Positions 39,501-48,316 of a stretch of 64,000 bases of DNA are shown one piece after another. The stretch is from Sinorhizobium kostiense (lineage in GTDB: Bacteria; Pseudomonadota; Alphaproteobacteria; Rhizobiales; Rhizobiaceae): the NCBI RefSeq assembly GCF_017874595.1, contig NZ_JAGILA010000005.1:186001-250000 (forward strand), written 5' to 3'. The translations under genes were made by a program, and so were the position numbers. Every line of letters starts with the position of its first letter. The stretch's first letter is position 1. The notes beneath the pieces are model-generated. The model was not told the DNA's origin and did no database searches. It worked only from the letters and a program-made list of their open reading frames with translations.

Positions 39501-41227
39501 CCGATGAAGGAGACGAGGCTCATCACCAGCTCCTCTCGGATCGGATCGATCGGCGGGTTGGTGACCTGCGCGAAGTTCTGCTTGAAATAGGTGTACAGCA
39601 GCTTCGGCCTGCTGGACATCGCCGAAATCGGCGTGTCGGTCCCCATCGAACCGATTGCCTCCTGACCGGTCGTCGCCATCGGCGACATCAGGAGTTTCGT
39701 GTCCTCCTGCGTGTAGCCGAAGGCCTGCTGGCGGTCGATCAGTGACACGTCGCGGCGAAGCGCCCTCGGCTCGACCGGCTTCAGCTCTTCGAGGATGAGC
39801 TGGGTATTGTCGAGCCACTGCCGATACGGATGCTTGCCGGCGAGCGCCGACTTCACTTCCTCGTCGGAGATGATGCGGCCCTCCTCCATGTCGATCAGCA
39901 GCATCTTGCCCGGCTGCAGCCTCCATTTCTTGACGATCTTGTCCTCGGCGACCGGCAGCACGCCGGCTTCCGAGGCCATGATGACGCGATCGTCGCTCGT
40001 GACGATGTAACGCGCCGGGCGCAGGCCATTGCGATCGAGCGTGGCGCCGATCTGCCGGCCGTCGGTGAAGGCGACCGCCGCCGGCCCGTCCCAAGGCTCC
40101 ATCAGCGCCGCATGATATTCGTAGAACGCCTTGCGCTCCCGCGACATGAGCTGGTTTCCGGCCCAGGCCTCCGGAATCAGCATCATCACCGCATGCGCGA
40201 GCGAATAGCCGCCGCGGACCAGGAATTCGAGCGCATTGTCGAAACAGGCCGTGTCCGACTGGCCCTCGTAGGAGATCGGCCAGAGCTTGGAAATATCGTC
40301 GCCGAAGAGCGGAGACGAGACGGAGGCCTGCCGCGCCGCCATCCAGTTGACGTTGCCGCGCAGCGTGTTGATCTCGCCGTTGTGGGCAACCATGCGATAG
40401 GGGTGGGCGAGCTTCCAGGACGGGAAAGTGTTGGTTGAGAAACGCTGGTGCACCAGCGCCACCGCCGATTGGAAGCGCTCGTCCGACAGGTCCTTGTAAT
40501 AGGCGCCGACCTGATAGGCGAGGAACATGCCCTTGTAGACGATGGTCGTGGTCGACAGCGAGACGATATAGAAGCCGAGATCGCCGCCGTCCGCTTCCGC
40601 ATAGATGCGGTTGGAGATCACCTTGCGCAGCGTGAACAGCCGGCGCTCGAACTCGTCGTTGGCGGCGGCGTCACGGCCGGCGCCGATGAAGACCTGAACG
40701 TGGTGCGGCTCGGTCGCAGCGATGTCCGGCGCCTTCGACAGCGACGAGTTGTCGACCGGCACGTCGCGGAAGCCGAGCAGGTGCTGGCCTTCCTCGGCCA
40801 CGACCTCGCTGATCACCTCCTTGAAATGGGCGATCAGCTTTTCATCGCGCGGCATGAAGAGATAACCGACCGCATATTCGCGGGCCCTCGGCAGCGTGAC
40901 GCCCTCCTTCGCCATCTCCTCGCGGAAGAAGCGGTCGGGGATCTGCACGAGGATGCCCGCGCCGTCGCCCATCAGCGGGTCGGCGCCAACCGCGCCGCGG
41001 TGGGTTAGATTTTCCAGCATGAAGAGGCCGTCGCGCACGATCTGGTGCGACTTCTCGCCCTTCAAATGGGCGACGAAGCCTACGCCGCAGGCGTCGCGTT
41101 CGTTGCGCGGATCATAAAGCCCCTGTTTGCGCGGCAGTCCGGACGGGAATGCGGGCGTTTTTTCAGCCGTCGCAGCTTTGCGCGCGAGGTTGAGCCCAAT
41201 CCTTTGCGATGGCGAATGATCCGTCAT
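36503..41227 (-). CDS. gltB: Glutamate synthase large subunit
   Basis: A 1574-residue protein. The class II glutamine amidotransferase nucleophile is C47 in RDACGVGF, so about 46 residues form a propeptide. Central and FMN-binding domains follow, with a 3Fe-4S cluster motif [17 protein letters not shown], and a GXGXG beta-helix C-terminal domain ([24 protein letters not shown]). It is the ammonia-channelling, glutamate-forming subunit. AAGGAGGGAATAAGG before the ATG at 41227 supports the start. The 537-base region upstream holds a strong palindrome. Confidence 0.97.
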   Translation of the reverse strand: MTDHSPSQRIGLNLARKAATAEKTPAFPSGLPRKQGLYDPRNERDACGVGFVAHLKGEKSHQIVRDGLFMLENLTHRGAVGADPLMGDGAGILVQIPDRFFREEMAKEGVTLPRAREYAVGYLFMPRDEKLIAHFKEVISEVVAEEGQHLLGFRDVPVDNSSLSKAPDIAATEPHHVQVFIGAGRDAAANDEFERRLFTLRKVISNRIYAEADGGDLGFYIVSLSTTTIVYKGMFLAYQVGAYYKDLSDERFQSAVALVHQRFSTNTFPSWKLAHPYRMVAHNGEINTLRGNVNWMAARQASVSSPLFGDDISKLWPISYEGQSDTACFDNALEFLVRGGYSLAHAVMMLIPEAWAGNQLMSRERKAFYEYHAALMEPWDGPAAVAFTDGRQIGATLDRNGLRPARYIVTSDDRVIMASEAGVLPVAEDKIVKKWRLQPGKMLLIDMEEGRIISDEEVKSALAGKHPYRQWLDNTQLILEELKPVEPRALRRDVSLIDRQQAFGYTQEDTKLLMSPMATTGQEAIGSMGTDTPISAMSSRPKLLYTYFKQNFAQVTNPPIDPIREELVMSLVSFIGPRPNILDHEGMAHAKRLEVRQPILTNGDLEKIRSIGHTEDRFDTKTLDFTYDISRGAEGMPEMLDRLCERAEAAVKGGYNIIVLSDRQVGPDRVAIPALLATAAVHNHLIRKGLRTSVGLVVESGEPREVHHFCLLAGYGAEAINPYLAFDTLVDMHKRGEFPREVDASEVVYRYIKAVGKGILKVMSKMGISTYQSYCGAQIFDAIGLSSKLVDKYFFGTATTIEGIGLEEIAAETVARHMAAFGADPVLANSLDIGGEYAFRMRGESHAWTPDAIASLQHAVRGNAEDRYREFAMMMNEQAQRMNTIRGLFTIKCAENVGRKPIPVEEVEPASEIVKRFSTGAMSFGSISREAHTTLAIAMNRIGGKSNTGEGGEESDRYLPLPDGSMNPERSAIKQIASGRFGVTTEYLVNADMLQIKVAQGAKPGEGGQLPGHKVDATVAKTRHSTPGVGLISPPPHHDIYSIEDLAQLIFDLKNVNPEADVSVKLVSEVGVGTVAAGVAKARADHITIAGFDGGTGASPLTSLKHAGSPWEIGLAETQQTLVLNGLRSRVALQVDGGLKTGRDVVIGALLGADEFGFATAPLIAAGCIMMRKCHLNTCPVGVATQDPVLRKRFKGTPEHVINYFFFVAEEVREILASLGVRKLDEIIGQSELLERDRMIEHWKARGLDFSKIFHKVEAPKEATYWTERQNHPIDDILDRRLVEKAKLALETKVPVAFEAEIKNVDRSAGAMLSGALAKRWGHKGLKDDTIHVTLKGTAGQSFGAFLAHGITFDLIGDGNDYVGKGLSGGRIIVRPPENARIVPQESIIVGNTVLYGAISGECYFNGVAGERFAVRNSGAIAVVEGVGDHGCEYMTGGVVVVLGGTGRNFAAGMSGGVAYVLDEAGDFARRCNMAMVELEPVPEEDDMLEKLHHHGGDLMYKGRVDVSGDMTRHDEERLYQLVSNHLHFTGSVRAKEILEHWADYRPKFRKVMPVEYRRALEDMERMRMSEAAE

Positions 41228-41493
41228 CCTTATTCCCTCCTTTTGCCCCGGCGATCCGGGCATAGCGCGGCCCGCGCAGCTGCCGTCGTCCTGCATTTCC
41301 TCGCATGACGGCAAGCGGGGCATTATCGTCGCATGATCCTGATCAGGTCGCAAATGAAGCGCGGCTGCACCAGGCACGAATGTCCGCGACCATCCTGATG
41401 GCAGTGGCCCGAATTAAATCGGTTAACCCCTGCGCTCCCCCGCCGGCTGCCGCATTCTGCTGACCTCCGGACGATTGCTCCGGTCCCTAGACC

Positions 41494-41522
41494 GAAATAG
41501 GACAGCAACACTGTCCTATTTC
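41494..41522. promoter_or_regulatory. Perfect 12-bp inverted repeat between gltB and threonine aldolase genes
   Basis: GAAATAGGACAG (41494-41505), 5-base spacer CAACA, CTGTCCTATTTC (41511-41522). The region 41228-41764 has no gene. The repeat is 267 bases from the gltB start and 243 from the aldolase start. A T-run does not follow on either strand, so an operator for an unidentified regulator is more likely than a terminator. Confidence 0.6.
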
Positions 41523-41764
41523 ACGCACTCTATGCCAGAAAGCACCCCCCTCCGCAAGGCCTCCTCCGGGAAATAATGAAGAAGATTTTGTCGAACATTG
41601 CCAGAGATTGCGCCGTTTTGAAATTTAATTACGTGAGCGCGAATGTTTCTTGCCTTTGGTTTCAAACTGGTCTGCAGTTGGCATCAGCTCGGCACGATGC
41701 ATTGCCAGCCGCACCAACTCGGCTATGGTCTCGCCGAGAACAGCTGAGCACAGGGCGACTTGTA

Positions 41765-42814
41765 ATGATCTTTGCTTCCGACAACTGGGCCGGTGCCCAT
41801 CCGGCGATTGCCGAGAACCTGACGGCACATGCAGCGGGCTATGTCTCCGCTTACGGCACGAGCGAACTTGACCGGAAGGTCGAAAGACGGTTTTCGGAGA
41901 TTTTTGACAAGGAGGTGGCGGTTTTCTTCGTCGGCACGGGCACGGCCGCGAACTCGCTGGCGCTTGCGAGCGCCAACCGGCCCGGCGGCGTCGTCTTCTG
42001 CCACCGCGAAGCCCATGTGCATGTCGACGAATGCGGCGCGCCGGAATTCTTCTCCCATGGAGCGAGGCTTTGCCCCGTGAACGGCGAGCGCGGCAAGATG
42101 GATGCGGCACGACTCGAAGCTGATATCGGCCGCTTTCCGTCTGAGTTCGTACATGGCGGGCAACCGATGGCGGTGACCGTAACCCAGGCGACCGAGAGCG
42201 GCACGATCTATTCACTCGACGAAATCAAGACGATCGCCGCCATCGCCCGGCGCCACGATCTGCCGTTCCACATGGACGGTGCGCGCTTCGCCAACGCCCT
42301 CGTCAGCCTCGGCGTCACGCCGGCGGAGATGACCTGGAAAAGCGGCGTCGATCTCCTGTCCTTCGGCGGAACGAAGAACGGCTGCTGGTGCGCAGAAGCC
42401 GTGGTGCTTTTTGACCCCGCCAAGGCGCGCGAGATGCACTTCCTGCGTAAGCGCGCGGCCCAGCTCTTTTCCAAGTCGCGCTTCATCGCCGCTCAGTTCG
42501 AGGCCTATTTCGCCGGCGATCTGTGGCTCGATCTTGCCCGTCACGCCAACGCCATGGCTACGCGCCTCGCCGCCGGCATCGCGGCTTCTGAAAGCGGCAG
42601 CCGGCTAGCGTGGGACGCCGAGGCCAACGAAGTCTTCGCCATCATGAAGCGGCAGGTGGCAGAGAGGCTGCAGCGGCAGGGCGCGATCTTCTACGACTGG
42701 CATGTGCCGCACCATCTCGCCGGCGGTCTCGCCGAGGATGAGGGTCTTTACCGGCTGGTCACGAGCTATGCCACCACATCCGAAGACGTCGCCCGCTTCG
42801 CCGCCGCCTGCTGA
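41765..42814 (+). CDS. Low-specificity threonine aldolase family protein
   Basis: A 349-residue PLP enzyme. The N-terminus MIFASDNWAGAHPAIAENL and the motifs FFVGTGTAANSLAL, CHREAHVHVDECGAPEF, FHMDGARFANAL and VDLLSFGGTKNG (PLP-binding lysine in GGTKNG) follow the low-specificity threonine aldolase pattern. It cleaves threonine or related beta-hydroxy amino acids to glycine and an aldehyde. The ATG at 41765 is the domain start; the open frame continues upstream without homology. Confidence 0.9.
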   Translation: MIFASDNWAGAHPAIAENLTAHAAGYVSAYGTSELDRKVERRFSEIFDKEVAVFFVGTGTAANSLALASANRPGGVVFCHREAHVHVDECGAPEFFSHGARLCPVNGERGKMDAARLEADIGRFPSEFVHGGQPMAVTVTQATESGTIYSLDEIKTIAAIARRHDLPFHMDGARFANALVSLGVTPAEMTWKSGVDLLSFGGTKNGCWCAEAVVLFDPAKAREMHFLRKRAAQLFSKSRFIAAQFEAYFAGDLWLDLARHANAMATRLAAGIAASESGSRLAWDAEANEVFAIMKRQVAERLQRQGAIFYDWHVPHHLAGGLAEDEGLYRLVTSYATTSEDVARFAAAC

Positions 42815-42833
42815 CATCGGCGGGACCTCATGG

Positions 42834-42857
42834 AAAAAGGCGCCTCATTCGGGCGCC
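42834..42857 (-). terminator. Intrinsic terminator after small heat-shock gene
   Basis: On the minus strand GGCGCC (42857-42852), a 7-base loop, GGCGCC (42844-42839), then TTTTT (42838-42834). It lies about 85 bases after the small heat-shock gene stop. Confidence 0.7.
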
Positions 42858-42941
42858 CTTCCCAACTGCATGCCTCCTCAAATCGACCTCGATTCAAAGA
42901 CAAAGACATGCAGCAATCAAAGTGCTATCGCGACCTGAGGA

Positions 42942-43403
42942 TTAGGCGCTCTGCGCTTCGATCTGTTTCGCCTGCGAACCGACCGAGGTGATCTCGATCC
43001 GGCGCGGCTTGGCTGCTTCCGGGATCTCGCGAACGAGATCGACGTGGAGCAGGCCGTTTTTCAGCGAGGCAGATCTGATCTCGACATGATCGGCGAGCTG
43101 GAAGCGGCGTTCGAAGGCGCGCTTGGCAATGCCGCGATGGAGAAACTGGGTCTCCTCGCCTTTTTCCTCGCCCTTTTCGCCCTTGATGGTCAGCGTGTTT
43201 TCACGCGCTTCGACCGAAAGCTCGCTTTCGTCGAAGCCGGCGACGGCCATGGTGATGCGATAGGCGTTCTCGCCGGTGCGCTCGATATTGTAGGGCGGAT
43301 AGCCCTGGGCCTGATCGGGCTGGCCGAGGCTGTCGAGCATCGTGAACAGGCGATCGAAGCCGACCGTGGAGCGGTAGAGGGGGGAGAAATCGAAATGACG
43401 CAT
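42942..43403 (-). CDS. ibpA: Small heat-shock protein Hsp20 (IbpA type)
   Basis: A 153-residue protein that starts MRHFDFSPLYRSTVGFDRLF. The alpha-crystallin domain spans about 35-130 (YPPYNIERTGENAYRITMAVAGF through the ASLKNGLLHVDL end motif). It is a cytoplasmic holdase chaperone that binds unfolding proteins at high temperature. AAGGAGG-acaac precedes the ATG at 43403 and is held in a hairpin (see next entry). An RpoH-type promoter lies at 43504-43532. It is thus set up for heat induction at both transcription and translation. Confidence 0.93.
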   Translation of the reverse strand: MRHFDFSPLYRSTVGFDRLFTMLDSLGQPDQAQGYPPYNIERTGENAYRITMAVAGFDESELSVEARENTLTIKGEKGEEKGEETQFLHRGIAKRAFERRFQLADHVEIRSASLKNGLLHVDLVREIPEAAKPRRIEITSVGSQAKQIEAQSA

Positions 43404-43497
43404 GTTGTCCTCCTTAAGAGCAACTGTTTGCGATGCCTGGCCTGCCATCCCATCCGGCAATGGCGCGACCGGTGAACGGACCCTTAAACGGCGTCCG
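43404..43497 (-). promoter_or_regulatory. ROSE-like RNA thermometer in the ibpA leader
   Basis: The last 21 bases before the ATG (43424-43404, minus strand) fold as GUUGCUCUU / AAGGAGGACAAC: GUUG pairs with CAAC, and U-C-U-U pair with the ribosome-binding site with one C-A mismatch. The UUGCU motif facing the AGGAGG site is the hallmark of ROSE elements, known thermometers on rhizobial small heat-shock genes. The leader extends to about 43497 and can form other weak hairpins. Not tested by folding software. Confidence 0.72.
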
Positions 43498-43503
43498 GCG
43501 AAG

Positions 43504-43532
43504 ACATGGGAATGCGCGGGCACGAGTTCAAG
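43504..43532 (-). promoter_or_regulatory. RpoH (sigma-32) promoter for ibpA
   Basis: On the minus strand CTTGAA (43532-43527), 15-base spacer, then TCCCATGT (43511-43504). The E. coli RpoH consensus is CTTGAA-N13-15-CCCCATNT, so 13 of 14 fixed or nearly fixed positions fit. Transcription would start near 43497, giving a leader of about 94 bases. Confidence 0.75.
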
Positions 43533-43614
43533 GGCTTGGGTGAAGCGCATACGCTCGGGGTGAACCGCATATGAACGGGCGGTTCGGCCGCGGTTCAGCG
43601 GCGGTGGGCTACAA

Positions 43615-43723
43615 GCGACATACTGGGTGCGAAGGTGCCCAGTGCTGAAGTGACATGTCCCTTCTCCCTTCAGCGGCCGGAAACGGTGATCGCCCGGACT
43701 TCATCCACCGTTTCCGGCTTTTT
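43615..43723 (+). ncRNA. Candidate three-hairpin small RNA
   Basis: Three consecutive hairpins: ACTGGG/CCCAGT (43622-43643), GCTGAAG/CTTCAGC (43644-43674), and a perfect 13-bp stem GCCGGAAACGGTG/CACCGTTTCCGGC (43676-43718) followed by TTTTT. The loop of the middle hairpin exposes CCCTTCTCCC, which can pair with ribosome-binding sites; this arrangement is shared by known rhizobial trans-acting sRNAs. No promoter was convincing, so the 5' end is a guess. It lies between ibpA and the hydrolase gene, diverging from ibpA. Confidence 0.5.
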
Positions 43724-43777
43724 CCTTTGACGGGCGAAGGCGCTCCGCCTATCCGTGGATAGCTGCAGTAGGAATGG

Positions 43778-44830
43778 ATGTCGCGGCTAGTCGCCGTCCT
43801 CCCCGATCGCGGTATATCGATCACCCGGTTGCTTTCGTCCGACGCGCCCATGATTCCAATCCTCCACTCCACACCGGACAATCCGATTCCGGGCGATTTC
43901 TTGGCGGGCTTTTTTGATGGCGCCGGCAACCGCAAGATCCGCTATGCGGTGTTCAAGACGAAGATGCCCGTCGCGCGCGGCACGATCGTGCTCTTGCAGG
44001 GGCGAAACGAATCGATCGAGAAATACTTCGAAACGATCGGCGAGTTTCTGGACGCGGGCTATTGGGTCGCCACATTCGACTGGCGCGGCCAGGGCTGTTC
44101 GGAACGGCTGCTGCCGCACCCGGCCTTGGGCCATGTGGAGCGTTTTGCCGACTACGGGCGTGACCTGATGATGTTCCTGGAGCAGATCGTGCTCCCCGAC
44201 ACACGCCTGCCCTTTTCCATTGTCGCCCACTCGATGGGGGCCCTGGTTTGCCTCTCGCTGGGGCCCCGGCTCGCAAGCCGCATCGATCGCATGGCGCTGC
44301 TCGCGCCTTTCCTCGGATTGAGCGGTCAGCCAATCGGCGAGCCGGGCATCTCCGCCATTGCGGCGGTGATGCGCCGGCTTGGTCTCGGAAACCTGCCGCT
44401 TCAGCGCGACAAGGGCGGCCGCGGACCGTTCGCGGGCAATCCGCTCACCGCCGATAGCCGCCGCTATGCGCGCAACCTGCTGCTGGTCGATGCGTGTCCG
44501 CAATTGCGGCTTGGGCCGCCGACGGCGCGATGGTTGAACGAGGCCTTCCAGACGATCCGAGAGGTGACGCAGCGCGAGCATCTGACGAGGATCACCGTGC
44601 CCACTCTCCTCCTCGCACCGACGGCCGATCCGCTCGTCCCGTATCTCGCGGTCGAGCGCCTTTCCACCAATTTTCGCGCCGGCCACCTGATCCCGATCGA
44701 TGGCGCGCGCCACGAACTCCTGCAGGAGGCCGACCGCTACCGAGCTCAGGCCATGGCGGCTATCCTTGCCTTCCTGCCCGGGATGGAAGCCGAGGAGGAG
44801 ATCGCAGTTCCCACCATGGAAGAGGCATGA
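43778..44830 (+). CDS. Alpha/beta hydrolase, lysophospholipase-like
   Basis: A 350-residue protein. GTIVLLQGRNESIEKYFETI is the oxyanion region, WVATFDWRGQGCSERL and VAHSMGALVCLSL (nucleophile Ser) follow. The catalytic Asp/His region is LAPTADPLVPYLAVERLS and GARHELLQEADRYR. The layout fits the serine aminopeptidase/lysophospholipase (Hydrolase_4) group; substrate unknown. ATG at 43778 is preceded by AGGAATGG; an internal in-frame ATG at 43850 is an alternative. Confidence 0.87.
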   Translation: MSRLVAVLPDRGISITRLLSSDAPMIPILHSTPDNPIPGDFLAGFFDGAGNRKIRYAVFKTKMPVARGTIVLLQGRNESIEKYFETIGEFLDAGYWVATFDWRGQGCSERLLPHPALGHVERFADYGRDLMMFLEQIVLPDTRLPFSIVAHSMGALVCLSLGPRLASRIDRMALLAPFLGLSGQPIGEPGISAIAAVMRRLGLGNLPLQRDKGGRGPFAGNPLTADSRRYARNLLLVDACPQLRLGPPTARWLNEAFQTIREVTQREHLTRITVPTLLLAPTADPLVPYLAVERLSTNFRAGHLIPIDGARHELLQEADRYRAQAMAAILAFLPGMEAEEEIAVPTMEEA

Positions 44831-44891
44831 AGGTGGAGTGGCGTGGCCACGTGGCCCCCTTGTGCGGCGGTGGCTGAGAAGGCTGCAACGA

Positions 44892-45671
44892 TCAGCCCCT
44901 CCCGCTCAGTACCTCCAGCGCCTGCGCATGGAGTTCGCGGCTGCCTGCTGCGATTATCTCGCCGCCCATTTCGGCCGGTCCTCCCTGCCAATCGGTGATG
45001 ACACCGCCGGCCTGTTCGATCAGCGGAATCAGGCCGCCGACGTCATAGGGCTTCAGCCCGCATTCGATGACGAGATCGACATGGCCCGCCGCAAGGAGGG
45101 CGAATGCATAGCAATCGCAACCGTAGCGGAAGAGCCGGACCTTTGACTGGAGCGCCTCGAACCGCTCCCGGAGTCCGCCGGCGTAAAGATGCGGCGAGGT
45201 CGTGAACAGCACGGCGGCCGCGAGCCCGCCGCAATCGCGTGTCGCAAGCACCTTCTCGCCGTCCGGGCCGCGATAGATCGACTTCTCGCCGTCGGCAAAA
45301 TAGCGCTCGCCGGTAAAGGGCTGATCCATCAGCCCCATGATCGCCTTGCCGCTGCGATAGAAGCCGATCAGCGTCCCCCAGACCGGCAGGCCGGAAATAA
45401 ACGCGCGCGTTCCATCGATAGGATCGATGACCCAGAGATGTTCGCGGTCGAGGCCGATATTGCCGTGTTCCTCGCCGAGAATGCCGTGCTCGGGATAGGA
45501 GCTTTCGATCAGCGCCCGGATCGCTTCCTCGGCGGACTCGTCCGCCTCGGTGACGGGATCGAAGCCGCCCTCAAGCTTGTTCGTCACACAGGTGCCGGTT
45601 CGGAAGCGCGGCATGGTCTCCGCCTTGGCGGCGTCGGCGAGGCGGTCGAAGAATGAGCGGTCGGGCAACAT
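44892..45671 (-). CDS. hisN: Inositol monophosphatase family, histidinol-phosphatase-like
   Basis: A 259-residue protein with GEE (66-68) and DPIDGTRAF (83-91), the metal/phosphate motifs, plus YGCDCYAFALLAAGHVDLVIECGLKPYDVGGLIPLIEQAGG near the end. These fit the HisN group of histidinol-phosphate phosphatases, which replace HisB in many alphaproteobacteria. This would dephosphorylate histidinol-phosphate. The ATG at 45671 gives MLPDRSFFDRLADA; a longer upstream frame is non-homologous. It flanks the MmgR small RNA. Confidence 0.88.
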   Translation of the reverse strand: MLPDRSFFDRLADAAKAETMPRFRTGTCVTNKLEGGFDPVTEADESAEEAIRALIESSYPEHGILGEEHGNIGLDREHLWVIDPIDGTRAFISGLPVWGTLIGFYRSGKAIMGLMDQPFTGERYFADGEKSIYRGPDGEKVLATRDCGGLAAAVLFTTSPHLYAGGLRERFEALQSKVRLFRYGCDCYAFALLAAGHVDLVIECGLKPYDVGGLIPLIEQAGGVITDWQGGPAEMGGEIIAAGSRELHAQALEVLSGRG

Positions 45672-45887
45672 GTCACACTCGTAAGCGGCGGGAGGAAAGT
45701 TCCTGAATAGACGAAATCCAGCGAAAGGCAACGATCCGCAGCCGCCCGCCCGGCGCGCGGAGTCTGGAAACAGACTCAAGACGAATGCACCCAAGTGCCA
45801 GTCACGAATGATTTATGCTGCGCGGCAAAGTTGACCCGCCTCAAAACTTGACAATTGTGCAGCGCAATATTAGCTTTCTTTTTGCGG

Positions 45888-45962
45888 TCACTCGTGGCTG
45901 CAAATACCCTCCTTGGGTGTTTCCTCCCTAGACTTGACCGCGCCGCTGGCGCGGTTCTTTTT
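45888..45962 (+). ncRNA. mmgR: MmgR small RNA (Rfam suhB / alpha-r8 family)
   Basis: From about ACTCGTGGCTGC (45890) to the T-run at 45962, about 75 bases. A short hairpin ATACCC/GGGTGT is followed by the single-stranded block TTTCCTCCCT, then a terminator hairpin ACCGCGCC-GCT-GGCGCGGT and TCTTTTT. This sequence, the exposed CCUCCC motif and the location between an inositol-monophosphatase gene and an N-formylglutamate amidohydrolase gene agree with what I recall of S. meliloti MmgR, which limits polyhydroxybutyrate granule accumulation. A -35-like TTGACA lies at 45848-45853. The exact 5' end is not certain. Confidence 0.85.
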
Positions 45963-45982
45963 GTGACCATTCGGAGAGCTCC

Positions 45983-46864
45983 TCACTCCGCCGCAAGTGG
46001 CATATAGGCCGCATATTCTTCCACGTGGCGCGCAAGCGCGGCAATGAAGGTCCCGAGATCGGCCTCCAATGCGGCAAAGCCCGGCTTTTTCACCAGCGTC
46101 GCCTCATCGATATAGAGGCTGCGGTTGATTTCGATCTGCAGCGCGTGAAGTCCCCGCGTCGGCCGTCCGTAATGCTCGGTAATGAAGCCGCCGGCGTAAG
46201 GCTTGTTGCGGGTCACCGCATAGCCGAGCTGCTGCAGAAGCTCGACCGCCACACGCGACAGCTCCGCCGCTGCACTCGTTCCGTAGCGGTCGCCGATGAT
46301 GAAATCCGGACGCTGGCCGGTGCCAGGAAGATGCACATTGCCGGGCATCGAATGGCAATCAATGAGCACGGCCATGCCGAATTGCACATGGGTGCGGGCG
46401 ATGAGCTTCCTGAGCGTGGCGTGATACGGCTTGTAAATCGTCTCGATGCGCGTGAGCGCCTCTTCAACCGGGAACCGACCCTGATAGATCTCCATGTTCT
46501 CGGCCACCAGCCGCGGCACAGTGCCAAGCCCGCCGGCGACCCGCATGGAACCGATATTCGCGTGCGCCGGCAGAGCTCCGTCGAACATGCGCGGGTCCAG
46601 CTCGTAGGGTTCGCGATTGACGTCAAGGAAAGCCCGGGGGAAATGCGCCCTCAGCAGCGGCGCGCCGAGATAGGTGGCGCTTTGGAACAGCTCGTCGACG
46701 AAGTGGTCTTCTGAGCGGCGAATCGAATGTGCATCGAGCCGCGACTGGTCGAGGAACGATTGGGGATAGAGGCGACCGCTATGCGGCGAGTTGAACACGA
46801 AGGGAATCCGCTGGGCCGCGGGTTCCAGAATTTCGAACATTTCCCACTCGCCCACTTCCCCCAT
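45983..46864 (-). CDS. N-formylglutamate amidohydrolase family protein, second copy
   Basis: A 293-residue protein: FVFNSPHSGRLYPQSFL near the N-terminus, DVNREPYELDPRMFDG, GMAVLIDCHSMPGN, TRNKPYAGGFITEHYGRP and LQIEINRSLYIDEATL. These are the amidohydrolase motifs with metal-binding His/Glu. It shares only family-level similarity with 11009-11824. It lies next to mmgR. Physiological substrate not known. Confidence 0.88.
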   Translation of the reverse strand: MGEVGEWEMFEILEPAAQRIPFVFNSPHSGRLYPQSFLDQSRLDAHSIRRSEDHFVDELFQSATYLGAPLLRAHFPRAFLDVNREPYELDPRMFDGALPAHANIGSMRVAGGLGTVPRLVAENMEIYQGRFPVEEALTRIETIYKPYHATLRKLIARTHVQFGMAVLIDCHSMPGNVHLPGTGQRPDFIIGDRYGTSAAAELSRVAVELLQQLGYAVTRNKPYAGGFITEHYGRPTRGLHALQIEINRSLYIDEATLVKKPGFAALEADLGTFIAALARHVEEYAAYMPLAAE

Positions 46865-47064
46865 TGCAACCCTTTACCATGCCGGGATCTTGCCGCTTCG
46901 ATCATGTTGCCAGTTGGTCGGCTCTGTGTCCATAGTGGCCGCTTCCCGGTTTAGGGGGATTGACCCACGCCGTTCACCGGATATTTACGCGCTTGCGGTT
47001 TGCTGAGCTGCCGCGCCCCATGAAGCATAGACAGCATCGAAAAGAAGTAGCCACGGCCGAATTC

Positions 47065-47427
47065 ATGAATGCGAAAATCCTCCTAGCCGAAGACGATAAC
47101 GACATGCGCCGCTTCCTTGTGAAGGCGTTGGAAAAGGCGGGCTACAAGGTCCAGTCCTACGACAACGGCGCCAGCGCCTACGATCGGCTTCGTGAAGAGC
47201 CCTTTTCCTTGCTCCTGACCGATATCGTCATGCCCGAAATGGACGGCATCGAACTCGCCCGCCGGGCAACGGAGCTCGACCCCGACCTCAAGGTGATGTT
47301 CATAACCGGCTTTGCCGCAGTGGCACTGAACCCCGACTCGAAGGCCCCGAAGGACGCCAAGGTCCTGTCGAAGCCCTTCCACCTGCGCGACCTCGTCAAC
47401 GAGGTCAACAAGATGCTGGCGGCGTAA
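47065..47427 (+). CDS. cpdR1: CpdR-type single-domain response regulator
   Basis: A 120-residue stand-alone receiver: MNAKILLAEDDNDMRRFLVKALEKAGY, phosphoacceptor D53 in LLTDIVMPEMDGIEL, K103 in VLSKPFHL. It has no output domain. The length and sequence fit CpdR, which in Caulobacter and S. meliloti controls ClpXP localisation and cell-cycle proteolysis, with phosphorylation through the CckA-ChpT path. A TTG upstream would add a 35-residue non-homologous leader. A terminator-like hairpin lies at 47526-47565. Confidence 0.88.
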   Translation: MNAKILLAEDDNDMRRFLVKALEKAGYKVQSYDNGASAYDRLREEPFSLLLTDIVMPEMDGIELARRATELDPDLKVMFITGFAAVALNPDSKAPKDAKVLSKPFHLRDLVNEVNKMLAA

Positions 47428-47525
47428 CTGCCGCTGCGTCAAGAGGCACGGCTTCCATCGCGCTTTTTGCGAAGTTCCGGCCGCAGATCGCCTTCGCTGG
47501 ACCGCAGCCCCGAGATAATTTCATT

Positions 47526-47565
47526 AAGGCCGTCGCAGACGTCAGCGTCGGCAATGGCCTTTTTG
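47526..47565 (+). terminator. Probable terminator after cpdR
   Basis: AAGGCC...GGCCTT brackets an inner imperfect stem GCCGTCGC/GCGTCGGC, followed by TTTTTG. It is about 100 bases after the cpdR stop. Confidence 0.55.
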
Positions 47566-47683
47566 TTCAAGGACTTAGCCATTATACAACGGTAGAAATC
47601 CTTGAAGCGGACGTGAACGCCCGGGCGGAAACGGGCTTTCGCTGGCTCCCGAAAATTCTGTCTAAAAACCTTCGAAAAACCTA

Positions 47684-47713
47684 TTGACGCGGACGCGGGT
47701 TTTGTGGTCTATG
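47684..47713 (+). promoter_or_regulatory. Promoter of tRNA-Val
   Basis: TTGACG (47684-47689), 18-base spacer, TCTATG (47708-47713), which is 14 bases before the tRNA 5' end. Confidence 0.55.
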
Positions 47714-47726
47714 CGCCGCATCGGAT

Positions 47727-47801
<75 letters not shown>

Positions 47802-47818
47802 TCTAAGTTTCTGATTTA

Positions 47819-47850
47819 AAGGCCTTTCGAGAAATCGAGAGGCCTTTTTG
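47819..47850 (+). terminator. Terminator of tRNA-Val transcript
   Basis: GGCCTTTCGA and TCGAGAGGCC form a 10-bp stem with one T-G pair and a GAAA loop, followed by TTTTT. Confidence 0.85.
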
Positions 47851-47943
47851 CATAGCGCTCTTTAGGTGCAATGAACCCGCCCGTGGCGAGCACCCTTTGA
47901 TTTCCGATTTGATTAAAACTCAATCAGCGCGTACATTGGAGGC

Positions 47944-48032
47944 ATACGGTCCCCCCGGTGCCGTTGACCACGGATGTACTGGAAGCGGCATTGGGGGTGA
48001 CAGCGAAAGGTCGGTTCTAGCCGGCCTTTTTT
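47944..48032 (+). ncRNA. Candidate small RNA, copy A of a homologous pair
   Basis: Preceded by TTGATT-N17-TACATT (47909-47937). The unit contains TTGACCACGGATGTACTGG (47964-47982), also present exactly in copy B at 49261-49279. It ends with a terminator hairpin AAGGTCGG/CCGGCCTT and TTTT (48007-48032). The core can fold as CCGGT-G-CCGT-TGACC-ACGG-ATGT-ACTGG. The 5' end is estimated from the promoter-like sequence. I do not recognise the family. The flanking gap 47851-48316 has no convincing gene. Confidence 0.5.
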
Positions 48033-48316
48033 GTTGTCCGCGGGATACCAATCTATTCGTTATGGAATCGAGCCGAGGCCGCCGGCGCTGCACTGAACTC
48101 TATCCGATTCGGCCGATCAAGCGCATCGGCGATACGGGAGCCGCGTTTCCACCTGGTGATCAGGGGGTTCGCCTCTGGAGAACGGCAAGCCACAGTCGGG
48201 TCAGGAGATCGCGGCCGTCGAGATAATGACCCTCGCCCGGATGTTTTTCGTGATTTGAAGCCTACGATAGCGCCATGCCCAGGCAGTGACGCCGTTGTGG
48301 CAGCGGCGCGGAAGGA

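Noticed and set aside
47897..48226. Open frame of 109 codons after tRNA-Val
   Set aside because: No ribosome-binding site or recognisable sequence; it crosses the sRNA candidate and its terminator.
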